From: Bacteroidota bacterium
Lineage (GTDB): Bacteria > Bacteroidota > Bacteroidia > B-17B0 > Aurantibacillaceae
Reading direction: 5' to 3'
Assembly (NCBI GenBank): GCA_016185125.1
Contig: JACPOC010000025.1
Span: 124,001 to 188,000 of the forward strand
DNA length: 64,000 bases
Part shown: piece by piece, positions 17,850 through 27,207 of the stretch
Layout of the letters: each line of letters begins with the position of its first letter
Position numbering within the stretch: the stretch's first letter is position 1
Translations under genes and position numbers: made by a program
Notes under the pieces: model-generated
What the model saw: only the letters and a program-made list of their open reading frames with translations
Database searches by the model: none
Told to the model about the DNA's origin: nothing

Positions 17850-18854
17850 CTAATTATTGCCAAGTACTTTTAAAAGTTCATCCAGTTTTGGTGTAAGTAT
17901 TATCTCTGTTCTTCTGTTTTTTTTACGCGCTTCCGGTGTTTTTGCAGCATCTAATGGAAAAAATTCTCCGCGCCCTGCGGAAGTTATTCGCTTTGCATCA
18001 ATCTTTGCGCTATTAAGCATTATCTTTGTTACCGAAGTAGCACGCATAACGCTAAGATCCCAATTGTCCTTAATTTCGCCTGCACCTTTCATGGGCACAT
18101 CATCGGTATGCCCTTCCACCATTACATTTATATCTGTATTAGTTTCTAACACCTTTGCCACGCTTTTTAGGGCCTCAACGCCACGCGCCTCTACATTTGT
18201 TTTTCCGCTGGCAAACAATAAACTTTCATCCATACTAACGTACACTTTACCATTCTTCTGTGTTATGGTTAATCCCTTGTTTTCAAAGCCCAATAAAGCA
18301 TCGCTTAATTTTTTCTTAAGGTCAGTAGCCGCCGCGTCTTTTTTCTTAAGTATATCTTCCAGTTCATTTACACGGGCTTCGCGTTGTTTTAGTTGCAGGC
18401 TTAACTCATCCAGATCTTGCTTCTGCTTATTTAGCTTGGCTTCCAAGGCCTTTAATTCATCTTCTTTTTTAAGCAATTGTTCTTTTGTTAGCTGCAGATC
18501 GCCGCTTAATTTAGAATTATCACTGTTGCTGCCTGCCAATAATTTATCTAAGCGATTCATTAATTGTTCATTCAAAGAATTTAATTTATCATACTTGGCG
18601 GTTAGATTCCTATAATTACTTCCAATGATGGACGTATCTCGTTTTAAACCTACATTTTCTTTTTCGTTCTTTAACATTTGCTCCTTCAACTCAGCAACCT
18701 TAGCTTCATTCTCTTGTACACTTTTTTTTAATGATTCACGCTCAGTTTCACAAGCAGATAGCTTGGCTTTAGTTTCATCCAATAACCTGGCCGGAACACA
18801 GGAAAATGCTATTGCCGATATGGCAACTACGACACAAAAATATTTTTTAATCAT
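17850..18854 (-). CDS. OmpA/MotB-type peptidoglycan-binding lipoprotein with coiled coil
   Basis: I start the protein at the ATG at 18854 rather than at 18902, because this gives a clean lipoprotein signal (KKYFCVVVAISAIAFSC, lipidated Cys near residue 18). The 334-residue product then has a long coiled coil (about 25-185, ending near KKLSDALLGF) and a C-terminal OmpA domain (about 205-325) with GHTDDVPM and a basic RKKNRRTEI segment. It should sit in the outer membrane, with the coiled coil spanning the periplasm and the OmpA domain binding peptidoglycan. It is divergent from acs and in tandem with mscL, which fits a wall/osmotic-stress role (inference). Confidence 0.85.
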   Translation of the reverse strand: MIKKYFCVVVAISAIAFSCVPARLLDETKAKLSACETERESLKKSVQENEAKVAELKEQMLKNEKENVGLKRDTSIIGSNYRNLTAKYDKLNSLNEQLMNRLDKLLAGSNSDNSKLSGDLQLTKEQLLKKEDELKALEAKLNKQKQDLDELSLQLKQREARVNELEDILKKKDAAATDLKKKLSDALLGFENKGLTITQKNGKVYVSMDESLLFASGKTNVEARGVEALKSVAKVLETNTDINVMVEGHTDDVPMKGAGEIKDNWDLSVMRATSVTKIMLNSAKIDAKRITSAGRGEFFPLDAAKTPEARKKNRRTEIILTPKLDELLKVLGNN

Positions 18855-18923
18855 GTTTAAATTTAAGAGAAATATTCCACAGAAAATATATATTTTAAGC
18901 ATCTTTTTAACAATAAACCTGTT

Positions 18924-18931
18924 TATATTTG
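18924..18931 (+). promoter_or_regulatory. Candidate Bacteroidota -7 box (TATATTTG) for acs
   Basis: A perfect TAnnTTTG match lies 35 bases upstream of the acs ATG in the divergent intergenic region. The -33 position has only T-rich sequence without a clear TTG. Confidence 0.42.
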
Positions 18932-18966
18932 ATACAATAAGAAAGTAAAAAGATAAAATATCAGCA

Positions 18967-20856
18967 ATGCAGATAAAAACATTTGAAGAGTACCAACAAG
19001 CTTACGACCTGAGCGTAAAACAACCTGAATCTTTTTGGGCACAAATTGCCGAAAATTTTAACTGGAATAAAAAGTGGGACAAGATTTTAAATTGGAATTT
19101 TACTGACCCTAACATTAATTGGTTTGTAAATGCCAAGTTAAATATCACCGAAAATTGTATTGACAGACATCTTACCGATAAGGCAAACAATGTTGCCTTT
19201 TATTTTGAAGAAAATGAAGATGGAAAGCCTACACAAACTATTACCTACCAAGATTTACACGACGAAGTTTGTAAATTAGCTAATGTTTTAAAAGAATTTG
19301 GAGTAAAAAAAGGCGATCGTGTTTGTATTTATTTGCCAATGATTCCACAGGCGGTTTTTGCCTTATTAGCCTGCGCCAGAATTGGTGCTATTCATTCAGT
19401 TGTTTTTGGTGGATTCAGTGCGCAATCCATTCAAGATAGAATTAATGACAGCTGTTGTAAGGTGGTTTTAACAAGCGATGGTGCTTATAGAGGAAGCAAA
19501 CAGATTCCAATGAAAAGCACAGTAGATGAAGCCTTGCAAAATTGTACTTCAGTAGAAAAAGTTTTGGTTTACAAACGCACTAACGAAAAAATAAATCTGG
19601 TGCAAGGACGGGATTTTGACTGGGAAACTGAAACAAAAAAACAATCAAAATTTTGCACTCCCGAAATTATGGATAGTGAAGACCCATTATTTATTTTATA
19701 TACCAGCGGAAGCACCGGAAAACCCAAAGGCGTTGTGCATACCTGTGGAGGATACATGGTATTTACCTGCTATAGTTTTTTAAACGTATTTCAATATCAA
19801 CCCGGACAAATATACTGGTGCACTGCAGACGTAGGGTGGATAACCGGACACTCTTACATTACTTACGGCCCGCTGCTTGCCGGCGCTACTTCTGTTTTAT
19901 TTGAAGGCTTGCCAAATTATCCGGATGCAGGTCGCTTTTGGAAGATAACAGATAAATTAAAAGTAAATATTTTTTACACCGCTCCAACAGCCATTCGTTC
20001 TCTCGAAGCTGCCGGACTTGATTTTGTAAAACCCTACGATCTTTCTTCTTTAAAAGTTTTAGGGAGTGTAGGCGAACCAATTAATGAAGAAGCCTGGCAA
20101 TGGTATCACAAACACATTGGAAAAGAAAAATGCCCCATTGTAGATACCTGGTGGCAAACCGAAACCGGCGGAATTTTGATTTCACCGCTTGCTAATATCA
20201 CTAAAACAAAGCCAAGTTATGCCACACTTCCCCTACCCGGCGTTCAGCCGCTGTTAGTGGATGATAAAGGGAAAGAAATAACCGGCAATGGTGTTGAAGG
20301 AAATTTGTGTATTAAATTTCCGTGGCCATCTATCATTAGAACAACCTATGGCGATCATGAACGTTGTAGACAAACATATTTTGCAACCTATCCGGGATTA
20401 TATTTTACTGGCGATGGTTGCAAACGTGATGAGGATGGTTACTATCGCATTACCGGCAGAGTGGATGATGTTATAAATGTTAGCGGCCACCGGATAGGAA
20501 CCGCAGAAGTTGAAAGTGCTATCAACCAATGTCACGACGTTGTGGAATCGGCAGTAGTAGGTTATCCGCACGACATTAAGGGCCAGGGAATATATGCTTA
20601 TTGCATTGTACCTAAAAGCGAAAAAACCCATGATGAATTGCGTAAAGAAATTTTAAGTATTGTAAGTAAAATCATAGGTCCAATTGCTAAGCCTGATAAA
20701 ATTCAAATCGTAAACGGTTTACCAAAAACTCGCAGCGGTAAAATTATGCGCAGAATATTACGCAAGGTTGCAGAAGGAGAAACGACTAACTTAGGCGACA
20801 CCTCTACTCTTCTTGATCCCGCAGTAGTACAGGAAATCGTTAACGGAAAACTCTAA
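18967..20856 (+). CDS. acs: Acetyl-CoA synthetase (AMP-forming)
   Basis: The 629-residue protein has all Acs landmarks. These are the adenylate-forming P-loop YTSGSTGKPKGVVHT (about 245-259), the acetyl-specific DVGWITGHSYITYGPLLAG, WWQTETGG (A5 region), and a C-terminal TRSGKIMRRILR motif. Lys592 of that motif is the catalytic lysine that is regulated by acetylation in well-studied homologues. It converts acetate, ATP and CoA to acetyl-CoA in the cytoplasm. Ogt follows 4 bases later, so the two are probably co-transcribed. It is slightly shorter than E. coli Acs but complete. Confidence 0.96.
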   Translation: MQIKTFEEYQQAYDLSVKQPESFWAQIAENFNWNKKWDKILNWNFTDPNINWFVNAKLNITENCIDRHLTDKANNVAFYFEENEDGKPTQTITYQDLHDEVCKLANVLKEFGVKKGDRVCIYLPMIPQAVFALLACARIGAIHSVVFGGFSAQSIQDRINDSCCKVVLTSDGAYRGSKQIPMKSTVDEALQNCTSVEKVLVYKRTNEKINLVQGRDFDWETETKKQSKFCTPEIMDSEDPLFILYTSGSTGKPKGVVHTCGGYMVFTCYSFLNVFQYQPGQIYWCTADVGWITGHSYITYGPLLAGATSVLFEGLPNYPDAGRFWKITDKLKVNIFYTAPTAIRSLEAAGLDFVKPYDLSSLKVLGSVGEPINEEAWQWYHKHIGKEKCPIVDTWWQTETGGILISPLANITKTKPSYATLPLPGVQPLLVDDKGKEITGNGVEGNLCIKFPWPSIIRTTYGDHERCRQTYFATYPGLYFTGDGCKRDEDGYYRITGRVDDVINVSGHRIGTAEVESAINQCHDVVESAVVGYPHDIKGQGIYAYCIVPKSEKTHDELRKEILSIVSKIIGPIAKPDKIQIVNGLPKTRSGKIMRRILRKVAEGETTNLGDTSTLLDPAVVQEIVNGKL

Positions 20857-20860
20857 TTAA

Positions 20861-21351
20861 GTGTTTTACAATTATTTTGAATCACCAATAGGAATAATTG
20901 AATTAAAATACGAGAGTACTTCCTTTTTATCCATCAGGTTTTTAAATAATAACGAGGATCAGAAATTAATAACGGAAGACACTTCGCCATTAGCAAGCCA
21001 TGCCATAGCACAATTAAAAGCATATTTTAATGGAGAATTAAAAGTGTTTGATCTGCCATTAAAACTTGCAGGAACTAACTTTCAACAAAAAGTGTGGACT
21101 GAATTAAAGCGTATTGAGTACGGTAAAACCAAATCCTATTTACAATTAGCAAAAGAATTAGGAGATAAAATTGCATCCGCGCAGCCGCATCTGCTAATGG
21201 CAAAAACCCTTTTATGATAGTGATTCAATGCCATCGTGTAATTGGAACTAATGGAAGTTTAACGGGTTACGCCGGAGAACTGTGGCGAAAACAATGGCTT
21301 TTAGAGCATGAGGCAAAAATAACGGGCAATTTTAACCCACGCCTATTTTAA
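20861..21351 (+). pseudogene. ogt: Methylated-DNA-[protein]-cysteine S-methyltransferase, frameshifted in an A-run
   Basis: The first frame starts with GTG at 20861 and encodes the N-terminal domain and the start of the DNA-binding domain (FQQKVWTELKRIEYGKTKSY), then ends out of register at 21217. In the -1 frame the homology continues: [14 protein letters not shown], active-site QCHRVIG with the methyl-acceptor Cys, and [17 protein letters not shown], ending with TAA at 21349-21351. One extra A in the AAAA run at 21167-21170 would give the expected [16 protein letters not shown]. The repaired product would be about 163 residues, normal for Ogt/MGMT. The active-site motif reads QCHRV rather than the usual PCHRV. 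The break may be a real mutation or an assembly error. Confidence 0.85.
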
Positions 21352-21425
21352 TCAACTTAAAGCCTTTCAGTTTTTACATAATTTCCGTACCTTCATAAGT
21401 TCAATCCGATACTATAGCCCTTGTT

Positions 21426-23627
21426 ATGCAAATTGATTTAGAAGCAGAACGTAAAGAAATTCTTAACCGCTACAAACTTTTAATAAAAGCCTGTAAGCGT
21501 CGTTTAGAGAAAGGCGATAAAGAAATAATTCGCAAAGCTTTTGAAGTTGCCGTAGAAGCGCACAAAGAAATGCGTCGTAAAAGTGGCGAACCTTACATTT
21601 ATCACCCCATTGCAGTAGCTCAGATTTGTGCGGAAGAAATTGGCTTAGGCACAACCGGAATTGTGTGTGCATTATTGCATGATACCGTGGAAGATACAGA
21701 TCTTACTCTTGATGACGTAAAAGGATTATTTGGCGAAAAGGTGTCACAAATCATTAATGGCCTTACAAAAATTTCTGAAGTTATTGATAATACGTCCTCT
21801 ATTCAGGCCGAAAATTTCAGAAAAGTATTGCTCACCATGAGCGAGGACATTCGCGTGATATTAATCAAATTGGCTGACAGGCTGCACAACATGCGTACGC
21901 TTGAACACATGAAGCGTGATAAGCAAATGAAAATAGCCAGTGAAACTTTATTTTTATATGCGCCCCTCGCTCATCGCCTCGGATTAAATACTATAAAAAC
22001 AGAACTTGAAGATCTTGGATTAAAATACACCGATACCGATGGTTATAATGAAGTAGCCGCTAAATTAAGAGAAACCGAACCGGAGCGCAAACGTTTTATA
22101 CAAAAATTCATAGAACCTCTGAAAGAAATTTTGGGAGAGCAAGGTTTTAAATTTACAATGTATGGTAGGCCAAAATCCATTTTTAGTATCTTTAATAAAC
22201 TAAAAACAAAAGGTGTTTTATTTGAAGAGATCTATGACCTTTTTGCAATACGCATTGTTATTGATACGCCGCCGGAACAGGAAAAATCAGATTGCTGGAA
22301 AGTTTATTCAATTATAACTGATTTTTACCACCCAAGCCCTGACCGTTTACGCGATTGGATCAGCACGCCAAAAAGCAACGGATACGAAAGCTTACACACA
22401 ACCGTTATGGGTCCGCAAGGCCGATGGGTAGAGGTACAGATTCGAACCGTTAGGATGGACGACCTTGCTGAAAATGGCTACGCTGCTCATTGGAAATATA
22501 AAGCCAGCGCCGCTGATAAAGAAAGCAAACTGGAAAGTTGGTTATTGAGAATTCGCGAAATGCTGGAAAATCCAGATCCCAATGCTCTTGAATTTATTGA
22601 CGATTTTAAGTTAAATTTATTTAGCGATGAGATCTTCGGTTTCACTCCGAAAGGGGATATGAAAACCTTACCCGTAGGTTCAACTGCCTTGGATTTTGCC
22701 TTCGAAATTCATACTCAGGTAGGCGAACATTGTATTGGAGCTAAAGTAAACCATAAACTTGTTCCTTTAAGCTACGAATTGAAGAGTGGTGATCAGGTAG
22801 AGATTCTTACCAGCAACAAACAAACGCCTAAAGAGGATTGGCTTCATTATGTGATAACAGCCAAAGCCAAATCTAAAATAAAAAATTCTTTAAAAGAGCA
22901 ACGAAAAAAAATTGCGGAAGACGGAAGAGAGATTTTAGAACGCAAATTTTATAAAATAAAAATAGACTTTACGCTACAGAATGTAAATGATTTTTGTAAT
23001 TACTTACGCTTGCCTTCTTCACAAGAATTATTTTACAGGGCAGCTTTAGGAAATATTGATGTAAAGGAAATAAAAGCCTGGGTTAGAGAAAAGGAGCAGC
23101 CCCCAAAACCTCATCCTAAAAAAGATGTTGCAAAAATTGAACAATTAGTTACCAATGCCAGAGGAAAAAGCGACATGCTTGTTATTGGCGATGATATGCA
23201 GAAATTGGATTATAAACTTTCGCCCTGCTGCAATCCTATTCCGGGGGATGATGTATTTGGTTTTATTACCATTAATGAAGGAATTAAAATACATAGAGTT
23301 AATTGCCCCAATGCAATTAAACTACTTTCCAACTACGCTTATCGGGTAGTAAAAGCAAAATGGATGAATGATGCCATGATCTCATTTTTGGCCGGAATAA
23401 AAATTATTGGTACCGATGAGCTGGGCCTTATAAACAATATCACTAAGGTAATCTCTAATGAAAACAATGTTAACATGCGTTCAATTAATTTTGATACGGA
23501 AGGAGAAATGTTTGAAGGAACAATAATGATTTACGTACACGATACTAAACATCTTAATCATTTAATTGAAAATCTTAAAAAAGTTAAGGGCGTTACGCGT
23601 ATTGAAAGAATTGATGAAAAAAATTAA
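21426..23627 (+). CDS. Bifunctional (p)ppGpp synthetase/hydrolase (RelA/SpoT family)
   Basis: The 733-residue protein has the full long RSH layout. The HD hydrolase domain (about 35-195) carries His60 and the LLHDTVEDT motif (His85-Asp86, Glu89-Asp90), indicating an intact hydrolase site. The synthetase domain (about 225-350) has YGRPKSIFSI, DLFAIRIV and GYESLHTTV. A TGS domain (about 395-455), a Cys/His-containing middle region (SPCCNPIPGDD) and an ACT domain (about 655-725) complete it. It makes and degrades the stringent-response alarmone in the cytoplasm. With both active sites intact it is likely the main RSH enzyme of this organism. Its stop codon overlaps that of the acetyltransferase gene on the opposite strand by 4 bases. 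Confidence 0.95.
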   Translation: MQIDLEAERKEILNRYKLLIKACKRRLEKGDKEIIRKAFEVAVEAHKEMRRKSGEPYIYHPIAVAQICAEEIGLGTTGIVCALLHDTVEDTDLTLDDVKGLFGEKVSQIINGLTKISEVIDNTSSIQAENFRKVLLTMSEDIRVILIKLADRLHNMRTLEHMKRDKQMKIASETLFLYAPLAHRLGLNTIKTELEDLGLKYTDTDGYNEVAAKLRETEPERKRFIQKFIEPLKEILGEQGFKFTMYGRPKSIFSIFNKLKTKGVLFEEIYDLFAIRIVIDTPPEQEKSDCWKVYSIITDFYHPSPDRLRDWISTPKSNGYESLHTTVMGPQGRWVEVQIRTVRMDDLAENGYAAHWKYKASAADKESKLESWLLRIREMLENPDPNALEFIDDFKLNLFSDEIFGFTPKGDMKTLPVGSTALDFAFEIHTQVGEHCIGAKVNHKLVPLSYELKSGDQVEILTSNKQTPKEDWLHYVITAKAKSKIKNSLKEQRKKIAEDGREILERKFYKIKIDFTLQNVNDFCNYLRLPSSQELFYRAALGNIDVKEIKAWVREKEQPPKPHPKKDVAKIEQLVTNARGKSDMLVIGDDMQKLDYKLSPCCNPIPGDDVFGFITINEGIKIHRVNCPNAIKLLSNYAYRVVKAKWMNDAMISFLAGIKIIGTDELGLINNITKVISNENNVNMRSINFDTEGEMFEGTIMIYVHDTKHLNHLIENLKKVKGVTRIERIDEKN

Positions 23628-24181
23628 CTTTTAAGTTCTCTTGCTTTTAATTTTTGTGCAGGGTTTCCCTGATAGATCCAAAACGCATCTAAACTTTTAG
23701 TTGCCACACTCCCAACCGTTAGTAGACTGTGGCTTCCCATTCGCACACCGGGACATATAACTGTTTGAGCACCAGCCCACGCCCCCTCCTCTAAAGTAAT
23801 TTCGCCCACAAGTAAATCAAATGTAGATCTTTTGTAATTATGATTTCCACAAAGTAACATAGCGCCTTGCGAAACACATGAATTATTTTTTAAAGTAACT
23901 TTTGCCAGATTATCAATCCAAACCTGCTCGCCTATCCATACATGATCGCCCACCACCAATTTCCAAGGATATTTAATTGACACGTGGGGTTTAATAGTTA
24001 CATCCTTGCCGATAGTTGCGCCAAACGCTCTGAGTAAAAAACGTTTCAGTCCGTAAAAAGGAAAAGACGATTTGAAAAAATATGCACTTATAAAATACCA
24101 CATGGCTCTTTTAAAAACAGTTCCTCCCGGTTTATACCAAGAGTTGTTAAATGTGGAAAGATCACTTTTTAATTGATTCAT
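23624..24181 (-). CDS. WcaF-type hexapeptide-repeat acetyltransferase
   Basis: I start at the ATG at 24181 (185 residues), one codon inside a TTG. The protein resembles colanic-acid-type WcaF acetyltransferases. It has an N-terminal helical region ending KRFLLRAFGA, then a left-handed beta-helix of hexapeptide repeats (IGKDVTIKPHVSI, LVVGDHVWIGEQVWI), the conserved CGNHNYKRSTFDL segment with the likely catalytic His, and GAWAGAQTVICPGV. It should O-acetylate a surface polysaccharide. It is the last gene of the six-gene glycan operon, and its start overlaps the preceding glycosyltransferase gene by 20 bases. The acceptor sugar cannot be predicted. Confidence 0.85.
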   Translation of the reverse strand: MNQLKSDLSTFNNSWYKPGGTVFKRAMWYFISAYFFKSSFPFYGLKRFLLRAFGATIGKDVTIKPHVSIKYPWKLVVGDHVWIGEQVWIDNLAKVTLKNNSCVSQGAMLLCGNHNYKRSTFDLLVGEITLEEGAWAGAQTVICPGVRMGSHSLLTVGSVATKSLDAFWIYQGNPAQKLKARELKS

Positions 24182-25313
24182 CAAATACTTTTTTATATTG
24201 TTCTACGCTCATTTCAATGTTTAATTTATCACTAATATAATTAATTGCCGAAGCGCTTCGCATAGCATATTCGGCCGCATTTAAAGAGGCCATTTTTGCA
24301 ATAGCTTTAACAAATCCCGCTTTATCGGAAAGGTCAATAGCGTACCCGACATTTTCTTTTTCAACATCATTCCAAGGAGTTTTATTACTTATAATTACAA
24401 GACATCCGCAGAGTAAACTTTCCACTATAGAATGCCCGAAATTTTCATTCAACGTTGGAAGAAATAAAGTATGGTATGAAACTATTATAGATTGAACTTC
24501 ATTAAATTGAAGTTCGTGCCTACCTGTAACGGTGATGTTTTCCGGCAATGTAGAAATAATGTTTTTACATTGAAGCCAATAGTCCTTGTCCTCAATATTA
24601 CCATAAATATCATATTCAATTTTAATATCTTTCGGCACTTCTCTCAGAATCTCCAGCGCATAATGCAGATTTTTAACCTTAGCCACCCTCGAAAGATAAA
24701 ACATTTTAAGGTGGTTAACTTGTTTAGGCTTAGAAATGGAATACGCCGTACCGGAATTAAGATTAGGAGCTATAACTATTTTAGCTTTTTTAAACTGCTT
24801 TAAAATTTCCTTTTTTTCTATTTCATTGGTAGCATGAAATGTTATGTTATCATACCAGTTAAACAATTTAGCAGCAAATAAGTATGAATACTTTTTTACT
24901 GATTTAAGTCCAAGCGCCCCGCTACTTAGCATTCCACGGGGAGCCAGTAATACAGGAGTGTTTAAGTGCCCTGTTTTTTTTGCTTTAATTATGCTGATAG
25001 AAAAATGATAAGACCAAAAACTATTTAAATAAATGAGATCCGGATTAATGCCTTTAATTGTATTAAGTATATTAGTTGTGTTTAAGTTTTCTGCGGAAAA
25101 ATAATAATAAAACACACCTTCTTTTTCGTGAAGAAAATTGGGCTTAATGTTTTTATAAGGTTGAACAGTACCAAGATCATAATTGGCAGTAATAATATAT
25201 AACTCGTACTTATCTTTTAATAATGAAACAAGCGAATAAATAGATCGAACAGGCCCTCCCGCTTTAGTACCGGGCAGATACCAATCAATAAGGATAGCTA
25301 TTTTTTGTTTCAC
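24162..25313 (-). CDS. Glycosyltransferase, GT4-like
   Basis: I start at the GTG at 25313 (383 residues), because it gives VKQKIAILIDWYLPGTKAGGPVRS, shown here as the motif DWYLPGTKAGGPVRS, the normal beginning of this family. The longer TTG start at 25343 would overlap asnB. The protein has a GT-B fold: N-terminal acceptor domain with the glycine-rich GGPVRSI loop, and a C-terminal donor domain with LSRVAKVKNLHYAL and FLPTLNENFGHSIVESLLCGC (E-x7-E type motif, GT4 family). It probably adds one sugar to a cell-surface glycan. It lies between asnB and the acetyltransferase gene. Confidence 0.88.
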   Translation of the reverse strand: MKQKIAILIDWYLPGTKAGGPVRSIYSLVSLLKDKYELYIITANYDLGTVQPYKNIKPNFLHEKEGVFYYYFSAENLNTTNILNTIKGINPDLIYLNSFWSYHFSISIIKAKKTGHLNTPVLLAPRGMLSSGALGLKSVKKYSYLFAAKLFNWYDNITFHATNEIEKKEILKQFKKAKIVIAPNLNSGTAYSISKPKQVNHLKMFYLSRVAKVKNLHYALEILREVPKDIKIEYDIYGNIEDKDYWLQCKNIISTLPENITVTGRHELQFNEVQSIIVSYHTLFLPTLNENFGHSIVESLLCGCLVIISNKTPWNDVEKENVGYAIDLSDKAGFVKAIAKMASLNAAEYAMRSASAINYISDKLNIEMSVEQYKKVFDESIKK

Positions 25314-25320
25314 AGGGATA

Positions 25321-27207
25321 TCAATTAATTTTATTCTGAACAAGCCAGTTATTTAAAACTACCAGATGCCATATCCGACTCCATGAAACAGTGGGATCAT
25401 TATTTAAAAATCGTTTCCAAAGTCCAATTATATTTTCTTTGTTACTAAAATCTCTGGCACTAAGTTCATCCATATTTTTTTCACAAAAACTCCTTAAATC
25501 CTTTTTCAACCATTCCTGCCAGGGCAAAGTAAATCCCATTTTAGGTCGGTTTACCGCTTCGAGAGGAAGAAGCTCACCAAGACTATCAGTTAACAGTTTT
25601 TTAGGCGTTGTGGGATATTTGTATTCATCTTTCACACCGAGCACAAAATCAATTAACTTATAATCAAGAAATGGTTCCCTCACCTCAAGAGCAACGGCCA
25701 TACTCATTTGGTCAGTATCACGCAGTAGGGTATTCTGTAAGTAAGTGGAGATCTCACAAATTGAAACAGCACTAAGCAAAAACTGATTTATTTGCGGAGC
25801 CAAATTGGCAATTTTAGAAATCTGAGCAAAAGGATTTGGGTTTTTAATTAGTCTTTGTAACTCATCATAACTATATAAAGTTCTGTTGTAGGGATAAACA
25901 GAATTAAAATTTATACCGGGCAAACTTAAAATCTCTGCAATTTTTTGTCCACCGGCCGTATTTCGCTTTTTCTTTATAATCTCGCCCCCTATTTTCCGCA
26001 CGAAAACCGGTACTGTATTTAACCAACTTTTTTTCTTCAAATCGTTCATCCGCTTAAACACTTCGTAGCCCGCAAACAATTCGTCACCCCCTATACCACT
26101 TAGTGCCATAGTTACGCCTGCCTGCTTTGTGGCTTTGGATACAATGTAAGTATTTGGCCCATCGCCACTTGGATGATCCATTCCATCTAAAGCCTCGGGT
26201 AGTTTTTTTAAAAAATCTGTAGGTGTGAGTTTAATTTCATGATGAGTGGTATTAAATTTTTTGGCGATGAGTTGCGCGTATTTTGATTCAGAAAACTCAC
26301 TTTCATCAAAACTAATATTAAAAGTTTGCACTTTTTCTGCACTTACTTTACTCATTAAACCCACAATTGCACTAGAATCAATTCCTCCTGATAAAAAAGC
26401 GCCGAATGGTACATCCGCAATCATCCTTCGTTGCACAGAATCCGTTAAAAGCTCATTTACGTTATTGCAAATCTGAGAATAAGAAAGGTCAGAAGCCTGT
26501 GATGGAATTTTATTTACAGAATAGTATTGAGTTATGGATGCTTTTCCATTTTCGAACTCCATATAGTGGCCTGGCATCAGCATCTTAATACCTTTTATAA
26601 TAGTTTCAGGGGCAAATACGGTTTGGTACATAAAATATTCCGCAAGAACTTCTTGATTTAAATTGAAAGTTTTTATGCCTGAATGAATAATTGCGCGGAT
26701 TTCACTTGCAAAAGAAAAAGCTTCCTCGCCGTAATAATAATATAACGGCTTCACTCCTATTCTATCCCTCGCAATAAACAATTTCTTCTCCTGAGAATCA
26801 TAAATACAAAAAGCATACATCCCATTAAAATAGTTCAAACACTTATTACCCCACCTAATAAAAGCCGCAAGTACAACTTCTGTATCTGATTCTGTTTTAA
26901 AAAAATACGGCTGCTCAGCTTTTCCATAAGCACTGCGTTGCAGTTCAAGTTTAAGCTCTTTGTAATTATACAATTCTCCGTTATAAACAATGGTATAACG
27001 TTTATCATTAGAAAAAAAAGGCTGATTGCTTTCACAGCTAAGATCGATGATGGATAAACGGCGATGGCCAAGGCAAACATTTCCATGACTCCACACACCT
27101 TCATTATCAGGTCCACGATGAGCCAAAAGATCATTCATTTTTTTTACAAGGCCCGGCAACTTATCAGGAAGTATTGTTTGAGAAACTATGCCTGTTATTC
27201 CGCACAT
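25321..27207 (-). CDS. asnB: Asparagine synthase (glutamine-hydrolysing) family amidotransferase
   Basis: The 628-residue protein begins MCGITG with Cys2 as the glutaminase nucleophile. The class-II glutaminase domain (about 1-190) includes AHRGPDNEG and YNGELYN. The synthetase domain has the PP-loop LSGGIDSS (272-279) and SGIGGDELFAGY. Family members transfer glutamine-derived ammonia to aspartate, or, when placed in polysaccharide loci, to uronic acids or other carboxylates. The location between an epimerase and a glycosyltransferase favours the second role, as an amide-forming sugar-modifying enzyme (inference). The start codon overlaps the epimerase stop codon, showing translational coupling. 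The family call is firm; the substrate is open. Confidence 0.9.
   Translation of the reverse strand: MCGITGIVSQTILPDKLPGLVKKMNDLLAHRGPDNEGVWSHGNVCLGHRRLSIIDLSCESNQPFFSNDKRYTIVYNGELYNYKELKLELQRSAYGKAEQPYFFKTESDTEVVLAAFIRWGNKCLNYFNGMYAFCIYDSQEKKLFIARDRIGVKPLYYYYGEEAFSFASEIRAIIHSGIKTFNLNQEVLAEYFMYQTVFAPETIIKGIKMLMPGHYMEFENGKASITQYYSVNKIPSQASDLSYSQICNNVNELLTDSVQRRMIADVPFGAFLSGGIDSSAIVGLMSKVSAEKVQTFNISFDESEFSESKYAQLIAKKFNTTHHEIKLTPTDFLKKLPEALDGMDHPSGDGPNTYIVSKATKQAGVTMALSGIGGDELFAGYEVFKRMNDLKKKSWLNTVPVFVRKIGGEIIKKKRNTAGGQKIAEILSLPGINFNSVYPYNRTLYSYDELQRLIKNPNPFAQISKIANLAPQINQFLLSAVSICEISTYLQNTLLRDTDQMSMAVALEVREPFLDYKLIDFVLGVKDEYKYPTTPKKLLTDSLGELLPLEAVNRPKMGFTLPWQEWLKKDLRSFCEKNMDELSARDFSNKENIIGLWKRFLNNDPTVSWSRIWHLVVLNNWLVQNKIN

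Noticed and set aside
17857-18615. 252-residue plus-strand ORF opposite the OmpA-type lipoprotein
   Set aside because: It is the antisense of a coiled coil, giving Ser/Phe/Leu-rich sequence without any motif.
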